Shown: positions 18,284 to 26,239, counted from the first letter of the stretch. The stretch: 64,000 nucleotides of DNA from Zafaria cholistanensis (GCF_008580665.1 NZ_BKDJ01000003.1:186001-250000), one strand, 5' to 3'. Notes: a model not told the origin generated them from the sequence alone. Numbers and translations are program-made.

Positions 18284-19694
18284 TGATCGGCCTCTCTTCC
18301 GGGTAGTGGTACAGCTGGTCGCGCTGGCGCAGCGCCAGGGCGGCCGCCAGGGTAATGGTGCCGACGCGGCCCGCGAACATCAGTGCGGAGAGCACGTACT
18401 TGCCGGAGGGCGGCAGTTCTCCGCTCAGGCCCGTGCTGAGGCCCACTGTGGCGAACGCGGAAATCGATTCGAAAAGCACCCGGTCCAAAGTGGCTCCGCT
18501 GATCGCCAGGAGGGACCCGGTGCCCAGGCCAACCAGCGTGGCGCCGAGCACCAGCACCGAAATGGCCACGCGCATGGTGCCTTCCGGGATGCGGCGGCCG
18601 AAGGCGCGCACGTCGCTGTCGCCGCGGGCCTCGGCGAAGATCGCCAGGAACATCACGGCGATGGTGGTCACCTTGATGCCGCCGGCGGTGGAGGCGGAGC
18701 CGCCGCCGGCAAACATGAGGGCGTCGGTGAGCAGCATGGTGGTGGATTCCATGTCCCCCTGCTCCACCAGGTTGAAGCCGCCCGAGCGGGTCATCACGGA
18801 GGCGAAGATCGCGTTGATGACCTTGTCGCCCAGGTTCATCTCCGCGATGGTGCGGGGGTTGTTCCATTCCAGCGCCGCCCAGGCCAGCGTGCCGCCGACC
18901 AGGAGGATGGCGCTGACCACCAGGGTCAGTTTGGTGTGCAGCGTCCATTGGCGCACCTTGTTCCGGTAGATGATCAGGACCATCACCACCGGGAAGCCCA
19001 GGCTGCCGAGGACCACTCCGAGCATCAGCGGGACAAGGACCCACAGGTCGGTTTCGTAGGGGACCAGCCCGTCCGAGTGCGGGGTGAAGCCGCCGTTGTT
19101 GAACGCCGAGATCGCGTAGAAGACCCCATGCCAGAGCGCCTGGCCAAACGGTTCGCCAAGGATCATGAAGCGGGGGGTGAGCATGAGCGTCAGCAGCAGT
19201 TCGATGGCCACAGAGGTGGTGATGACCGTGCGCAACAGGGTTCCCACCTCGCCGAGCTTGCTGGTTCCCACGGTGTTCATCGACTGCTGGGCCATCAGCT
19301 TGCCGCGCACGCCCAGCCGCTTGGACACTGCCAGGGACAGCACCGAGGCCAGGGTCAGGATGCCCAGGCCGCCCACGAACACGCCCACGATGATGACCAC
19401 CTGGCCGAAGAAGGTCCAGTGCGTCGCCGTCGACACGACCGTCAAACCGGTGACGCAGACGGCGGAGACCGCGGTGAACAGGGCGTCGTGCAGGGGGGTG
19501 GAGCGGCCGGACGTGGCCGCCGCCGGCAGCGAGAGCAGGGCGGTGAAGATGCAGATCGCCAGGAGGAAGACGATCAGGGCGAACCGGGCGGGGGAGTGCG
19601 CGGCCACAGAGTCGACCAGTGCCCGCGCACCGGCAAGGAGGCGCCGCAGCGCTCCGCGCTCGGAGGGTGACGCGTATGTCTGGTGGGGGCCCAT
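18276..19694 (-). CDS. K+ uptake membrane subunit (TrkH/KtrB-type)
   Basis: A 472-residue polytopic potassium transporter of the TrkH/KtrB superfamily. The selectivity-filter-type sequences [32 protein letters not shown] and [11 protein letters not shown] mark the four pore loops of the M1-P-M2 repeats, and [15 protein letters not shown] precedes the third repeat, as in the family. It pairs with the RCK subunit downstream. The ATG at 19694 gives a sensible 55-residue cytoplasmic N-terminus; an in-frame start at 19841 would add unconserved sequence. Divergent from acuC. Confidence 0.9.
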   Translation of the reverse strand: MGPHQTYASPSERGALRRLLAGARALVDSVAAHSPARFALIVFLLAICIFTALLSLPAAATSGRSTPLHDALFTAVSAVCVTGLTVVSTATHWTFFGQVVIIVGVFVGGLGILTLASVLSLAVSKRLGVRGKLMAQQSMNTVGTSKLGEVGTLLRTVITTSVAIELLLTLMLTPRFMILGEPFGQALWHGVFYAISAFNNGGFTPHSDGLVPYETDLWVLVPLMLGVVLGSLGFPVVMVLIIYRNKVRQWTLHTKLTLVVSAILLVGGTLAWAALEWNNPRTIAEMNLGDKVINAIFASVMTRSGGFNLVEQGDMESTTMLLTDALMFAGGGSASTAGGIKVTTIAVMFLAIFAEARGDSDVRAFGRRIPEGTMRVAISVLVLGATLVGLGTGSLLAISGATLDRVLFESISAFATVGLSTGLSGELPPSGKYVLSALMFAGRVGTITLAAALALRQRDQLYHYPEERPIIG

Positions 19695-19834
19695 GGTCTT
19701 CCGAAAGACTCCGTGCGGTGAAGGATGGCAGGTGGCGCGCCCGGGGACGGGCGATTGAAACAAACACAGTAAACCACCTCCGGGCCCTGCCCCGGTGCGC
19801 GGCGCATTCCCGGCGTCGCGTAGCCTGAGGAGTG

Positions 19835-21037
19835 ATGACACATCTCACAGCGCCGGCGCCGCCCACACAGGTCGTCTGGAGCGGGGACATGATGGCATAC
19901 CGCTTCAGCGAAACCCATCCCATGCACCCGCTCCGGCTGGATCTGACCATCCGCCTTGCCCGGGAACTGGGCCTGCTTGACCGCGGGTCGCTCACGCTCG
20001 TGGAGCCTCCAGTGGCGACCGACGACGACCTGGCGGCCGTCCACGACCGCGAATACATCGCGGCCGTCCGGAGCGCGGGCGACCACCCGGAGCGGACCGA
20101 CGAGGCCCACGGCTTGGGCACCGAGGACAACCCGGTCTTCGCGGGCATCCACGAGGCCAGTGCCCGGCTGGCAGGGGGGACGCTCCTGGCGGCCGAATCG
20201 ATCCTGGCCGGATCGGCGCTGCACGTGGTGAACTTCGGCGGCGGGATGCACCACGCGGTCCGCGGCAGGGCCAGCGGTTTCTGCATTTACAACGACACCG
20301 CGCTGGCCATCCAGCGGCTTCTGGACGGCGGCGTCTCCCGCGTGCTGTATATCGACGTCGACGCCCACCACGGCGACGGCACGGAACGGATTTTCTGGGA
20401 CGAGCCAAGGGTCCTGACCGTGTCCCTTCACGAGTCGGGTATGTCCCTGTTCCCCGGCACCGGTTTCGCCAACGAGATCGGCGGTCCCGGGGCGCCCGGC
20501 ACGGCCGTCAACGTGGCCCTCCCGGCCGGAACGGGCGACAGTGGCTGGCTGCGCGCCTTTCACGCGGTGGTCCCGCAACTGGCTGCTGCGTTTGCCCCGG
20601 AGGTGATCGTCAGCCAGCACGGGTGCGACGGCCACCGGAGCGATGCCCTCAGCAACCTCTGCCTGAGCGTGGACGCCCAGCGCCAGAACGCCCTGGACAT
20701 CGCTGAGCTGGCCGCCCGGCTCTGCGGAGGCCGCTGGATCTCCACCGGCGGGGGCGGCTACAACGTCACCGACGTCGTCCCGCGGGTGTGGAGCCACCTG
20801 GTCGGCATCGCCTCGGGCTACCCGGTGCCGGTGCGCACCCCGGTCCCGCGGCCCTGGAGGGACTATGTGATGGAGCGCTATGGCGCCCGCACGCCCGAAT
20901 CCATGGGCGACGACGTGGACCTGTGGTGGCGTTCCTGGGAGGTGGGCTATGACCCGGCCGATCCCGTGGACCGCTCCGTGATGGCCACCCGCAAGGAGAT
21001 CTTCCCGCTGTACGGCCTGGATCCCTGGTTCGACTGA
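19835..21037 (+). CDS. acuC: AcuC-type histone deacetylase-family protein
   Basis: A 400-residue class I/II deacetylase-fold hydrolase. The zinc-site and catalytic residues are in place: GGGMHHAV (catalytic His pair), IDVDAHHGDGT (Asp and His zinc ligands), and GCDGHRSD (second Asp side). AcuC in Bacillus removes acetyl groups from acetyl-CoA synthetase; that partner is not in this window, so the substrate here is unproven. I prefer the ATG at 19835 over the adjacent GTG at 19832 because GAGGAG is better spaced for it. A TAGCCT hexamer at 19821 is a possible -10. Confidence 0.88.
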   Translation: MTHLTAPAPPTQVVWSGDMMAYRFSETHPMHPLRLDLTIRLARELGLLDRGSLTLVEPPVATDDDLAAVHDREYIAAVRSAGDHPERTDEAHGLGTEDNPVFAGIHEASARLAGGTLLAAESILAGSALHVVNFGGGMHHAVRGRASGFCIYNDTALAIQRLLDGGVSRVLYIDVDAHHGDGTERIFWDEPRVLTVSLHESGMSLFPGTGFANEIGGPGAPGTAVNVALPAGTGDSGWLRAFHAVVPQLAAAFAPEVIVSQHGCDGHRSDALSNLCLSVDAQRQNALDIAELAARLCGGRWISTGGGGYNVTDVVPRVWSHLVGIASGYPVPVRTPVPRPWRDYVMERYGARTPESMGDDVDLWWRSWEVGYDPADPVDRSVMATRKEIFPLYGLDPWFD

Positions 21038-21127
21038 GCAGGCTGACAGGAGCGGGCTCGACTGGGCCGGTTCGGCGGGCCCTCCTGCCAAGATGCCCGC
21101 CGTGAAATATGCGGCTAGGGTGATGGA

Positions 21128-21691
21128 ATGGCCCACGACGACGTCTTCACCGTGATTTCCGACGGCACCCGCCGGCAACTCCTCGACGCACTGCGGGAGG
21201 GGGACCGCTCGGTCGGTGAGCTCGTCGAAGCGCTGGGAGTCAGCCAGCCCACCGTCTCCAAGCACCTGAAGGTGCTCCGCGAAGCGGGCCTGGCCACGAT
21301 GCGCGCCGAAGGGCAGCGCCGCTACTACTCCGTCAGCCCCGAGCCGCTCAACCATGCGGCCCGGTGGCTGGCCGCCTTTACCCCCGCAGGCAGGGCGCCG
21401 TCGCCCGCCGGGGCCGGAACCCCCGCTGCGGCCGCTGCCGGAACCGCTCCGGCAGCGGACGCAGGAACTGCATCCGCCCCCGCCCCGGCGGCCGCGCAGC
21501 CAGCCTCACTGGCTAACCCGCAGCCCATCCCGCAAGCCCCCGCCACGGCCGCCCCTGTGGCGCCGGCCCACGCGACCCAGGCGGCGCAGCAATTGGGCCG
21601 GACCGTGGGCCGCACCGTCGAGCAGGTGACGGGCCGTGCCGCGGACCTGCTGGAGCGCCTGCAGAAGCCAAAGTTCGGACGCCGGCGTTAA
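21128..21691 (+). CDS. ArsR/SmtB-family regulator with long Ala/Pro-rich tail
   Basis: A 187-residue protein. Residues 1-80 are a clean ArsR winged helix (VFTVISDGTRRQLLDALREG, then LGVSQPTVSKHLKVLREAGL and a wing with GQRRYYSV). From about residue 85 to 150 the chain is almost only Ala and Pro, and the last ~35 residues (QQLGRTVGRTVEQVTGRAAD and a basic end) form a probable amphipathic helix. No metal-binding cysteines are visible. TAGGGT 6 nt before the ATG suggests leaderless translation. In other actinobacteria a short ArsR protein sits next to acuC; the tail is the unusual part. Confidence 0.82.
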   Translation: MAHDDVFTVISDGTRRQLLDALREGDRSVGELVEALGVSQPTVSKHLKVLREAGLATMRAEGQRRYYSVSPEPLNHAARWLAAFTPAGRAPSPAGAGTPAAAAAGTAPAADAGTASAPAPAAAQPASLANPQPIPQAPATAAPVAPAHATQAAQQLGRTVGRTVEQVTGRAADLLERLQKPKFGRRR

Positions 21692-21756
21692 GTAGGGCGC
21701 TGGCAGGGCGCCAGTACACAGGGCGGCGGCCCGGCACGGTGCGGCCTTTCGCGACG

Positions 21757-21792
21757 GCGCTCATTACCGCGCTCATTACGGCGTTCGTTACG
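21757..21792. repeat. 3 x 12-bp direct repeat upstream of the DAHP synthase leader promoter
   Basis: Three adjacent 12-bp units (GCGCTCATTACC, GCGCTCATTACG, GCGTTCGTTACG) end 18 bp before the -35 of the leader promoter. They could be an activator or repressor array, or a small slippage repeat. Base 21693-21756 between the ArsR gene and the repeat shows nothing. Confidence 0.6.
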
Positions 21793-21810
21793 CCGGACAG
21801 GGGCCCGGTT

Positions 21811-21846
21811 TTGGGCTGCGGGCGCACCCGGCGTAGGGTGGGGTCC
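21811..21846 (+). promoter_or_regulatory. promoter of the aromatic leader peptide
   Basis: TTGGGC at 21811-21816 and TAGGGT at 21834-21839 are separated by 17 bp, a good housekeeping sigma-factor promoter. The -10 ends 7 nt before the leader ATG at 21847, so transcription should begin at or next to that A and the leader peptide would be translated from a leaderless RNA. Confidence 0.6.
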
Positions 21847-21906
21847 ATGAACACCCGTTGGTATGCGTATTTTGTGTCGGCTCTGGAGGGGCCCGCCGCA
21901 AGGTAA
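21847..21906 (+). CDS. aromatic leader peptide (19 aa) upstream of DAHP synthase
   Basis: A 19-residue reading frame, MNTRWYAYFVSALEGPAAR, ending in TAA at 21904. Residues 5-9 (WYAYF) hold Trp, two Tyr and Phe, the three aromatic end products of the pathway that the downstream enzyme starts. This is what a ribosome-mediated attenuation leader looks like: scarcity of any charged aromatic tRNA would stall the ribosome here and change the folding of the RNA below. An aromatic leader of the same kind has been described ahead of aroF in Corynebacterium glutamicum. The peptide has no other expected function. Confidence 0.72.
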   Translation: MNTRWYAYFVSALEGPAAR

Positions 21907-21964
21907 TCGCGCGTACCCAACCTTCAGAGCCGACAAGGGCCGGAGCACAACGCTCCCGGCCCTT
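21875..21964 (+). promoter_or_regulatory. attenuator: two hairpins between leader peptide and DAHP synthase
   Basis: Hairpin 1 pairs TGTCGGCTCTG (21875-21885, inside the leader codons just after WYAYF) with CAGAGCCGACA (21925-21935), 11 perfect pairs. Hairpin 2 pairs 21935-21946 with 21952-21964 (12 pairs with one bulge, 5-nt loop) and starts where hairpin 1 ends, followed by CGCCATTT; it is the candidate terminator although its T-run is poor. CCTTCAG at 21921-21927 is also complementary to CTGAAGG at 21982-21988, a possible alternative pairing. A ribosome stalled on the aromatic codons would cover the left arm of hairpin 1. Which fold terminates is inference. Confidence 0.6.
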
Positions 21965-22045
21965 CGCCATTTCCAGGCGGCCTGAAGGACCACGGATCCG
22001 GCCGGCCGCCCACCCCCGCAGCCGTTGCCACCGAAAAGAGATCCG

Positions 22046-23224
22046 ATGAACGCCGTTTCCGCCACCGACCTGCTCGAAACCTCCCAGCGCGCCGACGCCG
22101 CGCAGAACCTCGGCCCGGCACAGGGCACCCCCAACTCCGACGAGCGCGTGGCGGGCTTCGCCCCGCTGCCCAGCCCGGCCCAGGTCCGCGGGGAACTCGC
22201 CCCCTCTGCGGCGCTGCAGTACCGCGTGGGCCGGGCCCGCCAGGAGATCCGGGCCGTGCTTGACGGCGTGGACCCGCGCCTGCTCGTCATCATTGGCCCC
22301 TGCTCCATCCACGACCCGCAGGCCGGCCTGGACTACGCGGCCCGGCTCGCCGCCGCGGCGGGGCGCCACCGCGGCGAACTGCTGGTGCTCATGCGCACCT
22401 ACTTCGAGAAGCCGCGCACCACGGTGGGGTGGAAGGGCCTGATCAACGATCCCGCCCTGGACGGCAGCCATGACATGGCAGCCGGCCTGCGCGCCGCCCG
22501 CCGCTTCCTGCTGGAGGTCGGAGAGCTGGGCCTGCCCACGGCCACCGAGTTCCTGGAGCCGATCAGCCCGCAGTACCTGGCCGACCTGGTCGCGTGGGGC
22601 GCGGTGGGTGCCCGGACCACGGAGAGCCAGGTCCACCGCCAGTTGGTGTCCGGGCTGTCCATGCCGGTCGGCTTCAAGAATGGCACCGACGGCGGTTTGC
22701 AGGTCGCCGTGGATGCCTGCGGTGCCGCCGCGGCGCCGCAATCCTTCCTGGGCATCGATGCCGGGGGGCGCGCCAGCATGGTGCAGACGCGCGGCAACAC
22801 CGATGTGCACCTGATCCTGCGCGGTGGTGCGGGCGGACCGAACTACTCCGCGGGAGACATCGCGGCCGCTTCGGAGCGCATGGGGGCAGCCGGACTGAAC
22901 CCCCGGGTCATCGTGGACGCCAGCCACGCGAACTCCGGAAAATCCCATATCCGCCAGGCGGAGGTTATCAATGAGCTGGCTGCGCGCCTTGCCGCCGGGG
23001 AACAGGGCATCGCCGGCCTGATGGCGGAGAGCTTCCTGGTCCCGGGGGCCCAGAAGCTCGAGGTTCCGGCCCCGGACGCGGCCCGTACCGGACAGGACAC
23101 TCCCGTGCTCGACGGCCTGGTCTACGGCCAGTCCGTGACCGATGCCTGCATGGGATGGGACGCGACCGAATCGGCGCTGGAGACACTCGCCGCCGCGGTG
23201 CGCGCCGGGCGCGCCGAAGCGTAG
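22046..23224 (+). CDS. 3-deoxy-7-phosphoheptulonate (DAHP) synthase, class I
   Basis: A 392-residue AroF/AroG/AroH-type enzyme, condensing phosphoenolpyruvate and erythrose-4-phosphate in the first step of the shikimate pathway. Family motifs: LLVIIGPCSIHDP (PEP site), MRTYFEKPRTTVGWKGLIND, GARTTESQVHRQL, GFKNGTDGGLQVAVDA and VDASHANSGK (metal His). This is the short (E. coli-like) class I form rather than the class II form common in mycobacteria. The ATG at 22046 is chosen; the GAAAAGAG before it is a weak ribosome-binding site. Expression is probably controlled by the attenuator upstream. aroF/G/H cannot be separated by sequence alone. Confidence 0.95.
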   Translation: MNAVSATDLLETSQRADAAQNLGPAQGTPNSDERVAGFAPLPSPAQVRGELAPSAALQYRVGRARQEIRAVLDGVDPRLLVIIGPCSIHDPQAGLDYAARLAAAAGRHRGELLVLMRTYFEKPRTTVGWKGLINDPALDGSHDMAAGLRAARRFLLEVGELGLPTATEFLEPISPQYLADLVAWGAVGARTTESQVHRQLVSGLSMPVGFKNGTDGGLQVAVDACGAAAAPQSFLGIDAGGRASMVQTRGNTDVHLILRGGAGGPNYSAGDIAAASERMGAAGLNPRVIVDASHANSGKSHIRQAEVINELAARLAAGEQGIAGLMAESFLVPGAQKLEVPAPDAARTGQDTPVLDGLVYGQSVTDACMGWDATESALETLAAAVRAGRAEA

Positions 23225-23485
23225 GCGGACACCGGCGGGCGGGGCGGAGACAGGCGCTGATGCACCTGCCCGCCCCGCCGTCAAGGGGCCCGTGAACAGG
23301 GCCGGGGGCTGGAAGAGGGAGATGAAAAAGGTTTCACATTAACCCCTCCAGCCACTAGAGTGACTAGCCAGACGGCATCGCCTGCTGCGCGCCACCCGGC
23401 CGCAGATCCAACGCGCCCGCCGTTCACCGGTGGGCCGTGTTGTCCAAGTTGGGCCCCTGTGGTCCAAGTCAGGAGTGGAGCGGGG

Positions 23486-23698
23486 ATGGCTGAGGCGGGG
23501 AATTTCTCGAACGCGCACTTCATGACGGTTGCCGAGGTCGCCGAGGTCATGCGTGTCTCGAAGATGACCGTGTACCGGCTGGTGCACGCCGGTGAACTGC
23601 CCGCGGTCCGCTTCGGGCGTTCCTACCGCGTTCCGGAGGCGGCCGTCGAGGAATACCTGCGCACGGCACGGGTGGACGGGGCCTCGGAGACTGCCTGA
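23486..23698 (+). CDS. BldC-like small MerR-type DNA-binding protein
   Basis: A 70-residue helix-turn-helix protein of the excisionase/BldC type: FMTVAEVAEVMRVSKMTVYR, then LVHAGELPAVRFGRSYRVPE. It lacks a MerR effector domain. In Streptomyces BldC is a developmental regulator that binds DNA cooperatively; here the role is unknown. The ATG at 23486 has GGAG in GGAGCGGGG upstream; a longer frame from 23360 lacks homology. The 261 bp before it (23225-23485) hold no gene; an AT-richer stretch around 23325-23365 may contain the promoter. A small hairpin CCTGC-AGAA-GCAGG follows the gene at 23717-23730. Confidence 0.88.
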   Translation: MAEAGNFSNAHFMTVAEVAEVMRVSKMTVYRLVHAGELPAVRFGRSYRVPEAAVEEYLRTARVDGASETA

Positions 23699-23825
23699 GG
23701 CCAGTGGTCTGACGCGCCTGCAGAAGCAGGTAACCTGTTAAGGAACGTTTTACGTCCAGTTGGCTGCGATCGGTTGCTTTTGGTACCGGAAAGTAGTCGG
23801 CACCAATAGACAGTGAGGAACCAAT

Positions 23826-23924
23826 ATGGGCTCTGTTATCAAGAAGCGCCGCAAGCGTATGGCCAAGAAGAAGCACCGCAAGCTGCTTCGCAAGACCCGC
23901 CACCAGCGCCGCAACAAGAAGTAG
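23826..23924 (+). CDS. 30S ribosomal protein bS22 (32 aa)
   Basis: A 32-residue, extremely basic peptide: MGSVIKKRRKRMAKKKHRK followed by a further Lys/Arg/His-rich half ending NKK. This is the actinobacterial small-subunit protein bS22, homologous to the mitochondrial AURKAIP1/COX24 C-terminal motif. GAGGAACC precedes the ATG with good spacing. It sits behind the BldC-like gene, exactly as Rv0500A-Rv0500B do in M. tuberculosis, and is too short for most gene finders. A strong terminator follows. Confidence 0.93.
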   Translation: MGSVIKKRRKRMAKKKHRKLLRKTRHQRRNKK

Positions 23925-23928
23925 CCGC

Positions 23929-24029
23929 GGGGGCGCACGCCGGAGCACGGCGCGGCGTCCAGGCGACGACGGCGGGGCCGCACCTTTCCCTTCGAAAGGC
24001 GCGGCCCCGCCGTCGTTGTGTGCGCCCCC
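23929..24029 (+). terminator. nested hairpin terminator after bS22
   Basis: An outer GGGGGCGCAC (23929-23938) pairs with GTGCGCCCCC (24020-24029). Inside it, a 16-bp perfect stem (23966-23981 with 24001-24016) encloses a third stem CCTTTC/GAAAGG (23983-23988 with 23994-23999). The T-run is short (TTGTGTG). It would isolate the ribosomal protein gene from the glutaredoxin gene. Confidence 0.78.
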
Positions 24030-24112
24030 GGCAGCCAGGCTGAGGGGGCGCCGCGGCTGGCTTGCGGGCCGGCCTGGCTGCTGCGCCCGGGACGAGCCGG
24101 TACCGTGGAGCC

Positions 24113-24376
24113 ATGGATTCTTCCGCTCCCGACCCCCGCGTCCTGCTGCTGACCCGCGCAGGCTGCCACCTCTGTGCCGCCGCCCGGGAAACCGTGGCCG
24201 CCGTAGCCGGCAGGCTGGGCGTGGCGTGGGCCGAGCGGCGGATCGACGGGGATCCGGAGCTTTTGGCCCGACATGCGGAGGAGGTCCCGGTGCTGCTGGT
24301 GGACGGGACGGTCCGAGATTTCTGGGTGATCGACGCCCGGCGCCTCGAGGGCCTGCTCACCGCGCCGCAGGGTTGA
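24113..24376 (+). CDS. glutaredoxin-family protein
   Basis: An 87-residue thioredoxin-fold protein with the active-site sequence LTRAGCHLCAAARE (Cys-His-Leu-Cys, about residues 18-21) and the cis-proline loop EEVPVLLVDG. The family is the DUF836-like small glutaredoxin found in the same neighbourhood in mycobacteria (near Rv0508). TACCGT lies 6 nt before the ATG, so the transcript is probably leaderless; an upstream in-frame ATG at 24062 is unconserved. Substrates unknown. Confidence 0.85.
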   Translation: MDSSAPDPRVLLLTRAGCHLCAAARETVAAVAGRLGVAWAERRIDGDPELLARHAEEVPVLLVDGTVRDFWVIDARRLEGLLTAPQG

Positions 24377-24480
24377 GCGGGTCCGGGGCGCTGCCCCCGC
24401 AAGGTGCCGTCTTGGTTTTTGGGGCGGCCCCGGCGCCGTCCTACAGTTGACTATCCAACCAGCAGGAGGAACGGTCGAGC

Positions 24481-25179
24481 ATGCCACGCAGTAAAGGACC
24501 GGCGCAGCCCCCCGCGGAGACCGGGCCGGCAGCCGCGCGGCACCTGCCGGAAGCCACCCTGGTCCGCCTGACGCAGTACCTGCGGGCGCTGACCGAACTG
24601 CGCGAGGCGGGGCGCGCCCGCGCCTCCTCCGAGGTGCTGGCGGAGGCCGCCGGGGTCAATTCGGCGATCCTGCGCAAAGACCTGTCCCTGCTGGGGTCCT
24701 ACGGCACCCGCGGCGTGGGCTACGAGACCGAGGTCCTGGCCCAACGCATCACCGAATGCCTGGGGCTCACCCACGAGTGGCGCGTCTCCATCATCGGCGC
24801 CGGAAACCTGGGGCGTGCACTGTCCGGCTACGGCGGGTTCCGCAACCGCGGCTTCTCGGTGGTGGCGCTCTTCGACGCCAGCCCGGATCTCATCGGGCGG
24901 GACGTGAACGGGCTGCGCGTGGCGAACGTAGCCTTCCTCGAGGATGTCCTGACCTTCACCCGCACCAACATGGCCGTGTTGGCCGTTCCCGGGCCGGTGG
25001 CCCAGGGGCTGGTCGACAGGGTGGTGCGCGTCGGGGTGCGCAGCATCCTGAGCTTCGCTCCGGTGGTGCTGCAGGTTCCCGAGGGCGTGACGCTGCGGAA
25101 GGTCGACCTCGCCACGGAACTGCAGATCCTGGCCTACCACGCCCAGCAGGCCGCCCACGCGGATCCGGAACGGTCCTGA
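24481..25179 (+). CDS. rex: redox-sensing transcriptional repressor Rex
   Basis: A 232-residue Rex protein. N-terminal winged helix (residues ~22-80) with SSEVLAEAAGVNSAILRKDL and SYGTRGVGYE, then a Rossmann NAD(H) domain beginning VSIIGAGNLGRALSGYGGF (residues ~103-121), and a C-terminal swap helix. Rex senses the NADH/NAD+ ratio and represses respiratory genes such as cytochrome bd oxidase. AGGAGGAAC precedes the ATG. The usual partner hemA does not follow; instead the gene ends at a large palindrome. I see no clear Rex operator (TGTGAA..TTCACA type) in its own promoter. Confidence 0.95.
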   Translation: MPRSKGPAQPPAETGPAAARHLPEATLVRLTQYLRALTELREAGRARASSEVLAEAAGVNSAILRKDLSLLGSYGTRGVGYETEVLAQRITECLGLTHEWRVSIIGAGNLGRALSGYGGFRNRGFSVVALFDASPDLIGRDVNGLRVANVAFLEDVLTFTRTNMAVLAVPGPVAQGLVDRVVRVGVRSILSFAPVVLQVPEGVTLRKVDLATELQILAYHAQQAAHADPERS

Positions 25180-25205
25180 CGGGGACGGCGGCACCGGGCT
25201 GCAGC

Positions 25206-25265
25206 CCGCCTTAAGCGGCAGCGTCCGCATCCCGGCCGGGATGCGGACGCTGCCGCTTAAGGCGG
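25206..25265. repeat. perfect 60-bp palindrome, probable bidirectional terminator
   Basis: Bases 25206-25235 and 25236-25265 are exact reverse complements: 30 pairs with no spacer. It lies between the convergent rex and membrane-protein genes and contains CTTAAGCGGC in each arm. There is no T-run on either strand. Confidence 0.9.
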
Positions 25266-25281
25266 AAGTTGCCGTGGCCCG

Positions 25282-26052
25282 CTACTTGGCGAGCCCGGCC
25301 TTCTTCGCCGCGATGTACTCGCTGGAGGGCCTCAGCCAGGCCAGCACGATGCCGGCGACGCCCAGGACGATCACCGCCGCGTTCAGCGGGTCCGCGCCCA
25401 GCAGGCCGAGCAGCGACAGGGCGGCCAGCACGGTGCCCGTGATGCGGGCGCCGTTGCTGCCCTTGCGGATGAAGAACGCAATCAGGAAGTAGAGGCCCGC
25501 GCCGATCAGGGCGAAGACCACGGCAAGGCCTTTGAGCAGGCCGATCAGGTAAGCGAAGCTCACGCCCGCGGCCTCCATCTGGGTCTGCATCTCCGCGTAC
25601 CCTGCCGGGTCCTGGGTGCGCAGTGTGTCTTCGATCATGCGCAGCAGCACATCAGAGGGCAGCGCCGCCACCACGAGGCCGGAGATCAGGGTGAGCGCGC
25701 CGGCGGCGAGGATAAGCCAGAAGGAAATCTCCAGCTGCTTGGGGCGCTCGACGGGCTGTGCCGGGCCGCCGAAACCGTGCTGGCCCGGTTGCGGGGGCTG
25801 GTAGCCGTAGGGGGGCTGGCCGTAGGGGTTCTGCTGGCCCGGTTGCGGGGCCTGGTAGCCGTAGGGCGGCTGGCCGTAGGGGTTCTGCTGGCCCGGTTGC
25901 GGGGCCTGGTAGCCGTAGGGCGGCTGTCCGTATTGCGGCTGCCCGTAAGGGGCTTGCGGGTTCTGCGGCTGGGCGGGCTGGCCGCCTTCCGGCAGGCGCT
26001 GGCCGTACCGGGGTTGTTCCGGGACCTGTGGGGTCTCGTCCGGGGTGCTCAT
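25282..26052 (-). CDS. membrane protein with N-terminal Pro/Gln/Tyr/Gly repeats
   Basis: A 256-residue protein. The N-terminal ~115 residues are disordered and built from a QPGQQNPYGQPPYGYQAP-type unit of 18 residues (54 bp), repeated three times with smaller PYGQPQYGQ variants before it. Then come four hydrophobic helices (FWLILAAGALTLISGLVV; LLKGLAVVFALIGAGLYFLI; ITGTVLAALSLLGLLG; AAVIVLGVAGIVLAWL). Such proteins are common in actinobacteria without known function. The ATG at 26052 has GGAGGAACC directly before it. The last ~10 residues (YIAAKKAGLAK) are basic and cytoplasmic. Confidence 0.8.
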   Translation of the reverse strand: MSTPDETPQVPEQPRYGQRLPEGGQPAQPQNPQAPYGQPQYGQPPYGYQAPQPGQQNPYGQPPYGYQAPQPGQQNPYGQPPYGYQPPQPGQHGFGGPAQPVERPKQLEISFWLILAAGALTLISGLVVAALPSDVLLRMIEDTLRTQDPAGYAEMQTQMEAAGVSFAYLIGLLKGLAVVFALIGAGLYFLIAFFIRKGSNGARITGTVLAALSLLGLLGADPLNAAVIVLGVAGIVLAWLRPSSEYIAAKKAGLAK

Positions 26053-26194
26053 GGTTCCTCCTGATCCGGCATGGACTGTCCGTTTCACGATATCCGCTGG
26101 TGACCGCACCGTACCGTCATCACGAAGGCTGATTTTCACCCCATCTGCCCGGCGCCTTTCGAGGGTCCTCTCCGCGCCCCGGTGCCCGGTTCCC

Positions 26195-26239
26195 TTTCCG
26201 GAAACGACCTTTCCGGAAACGACCTTTCCGGAAACGACG
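26195..26239. repeat. 3 x 15-bp direct repeat with TTCCGGAA core
   Basis: Three perfect or near-perfect copies of TTTCCGGAAACGACC, start to start 15 bp. Each contains the self-complementary TTCCGGAA. It lies upstream of the membrane-protein gene and downstream of yceI (both on the minus strand), so it could be an operator array or a simple repeat. Confidence 0.75.

Noticed and set aside
24377-24480. Possible Rex autoregulatory site in the rex promoter
   Set aside because: Only a short GTTG...CAAC repeat is present; no TGTGAA-type half-sites with the expected spacing were found.
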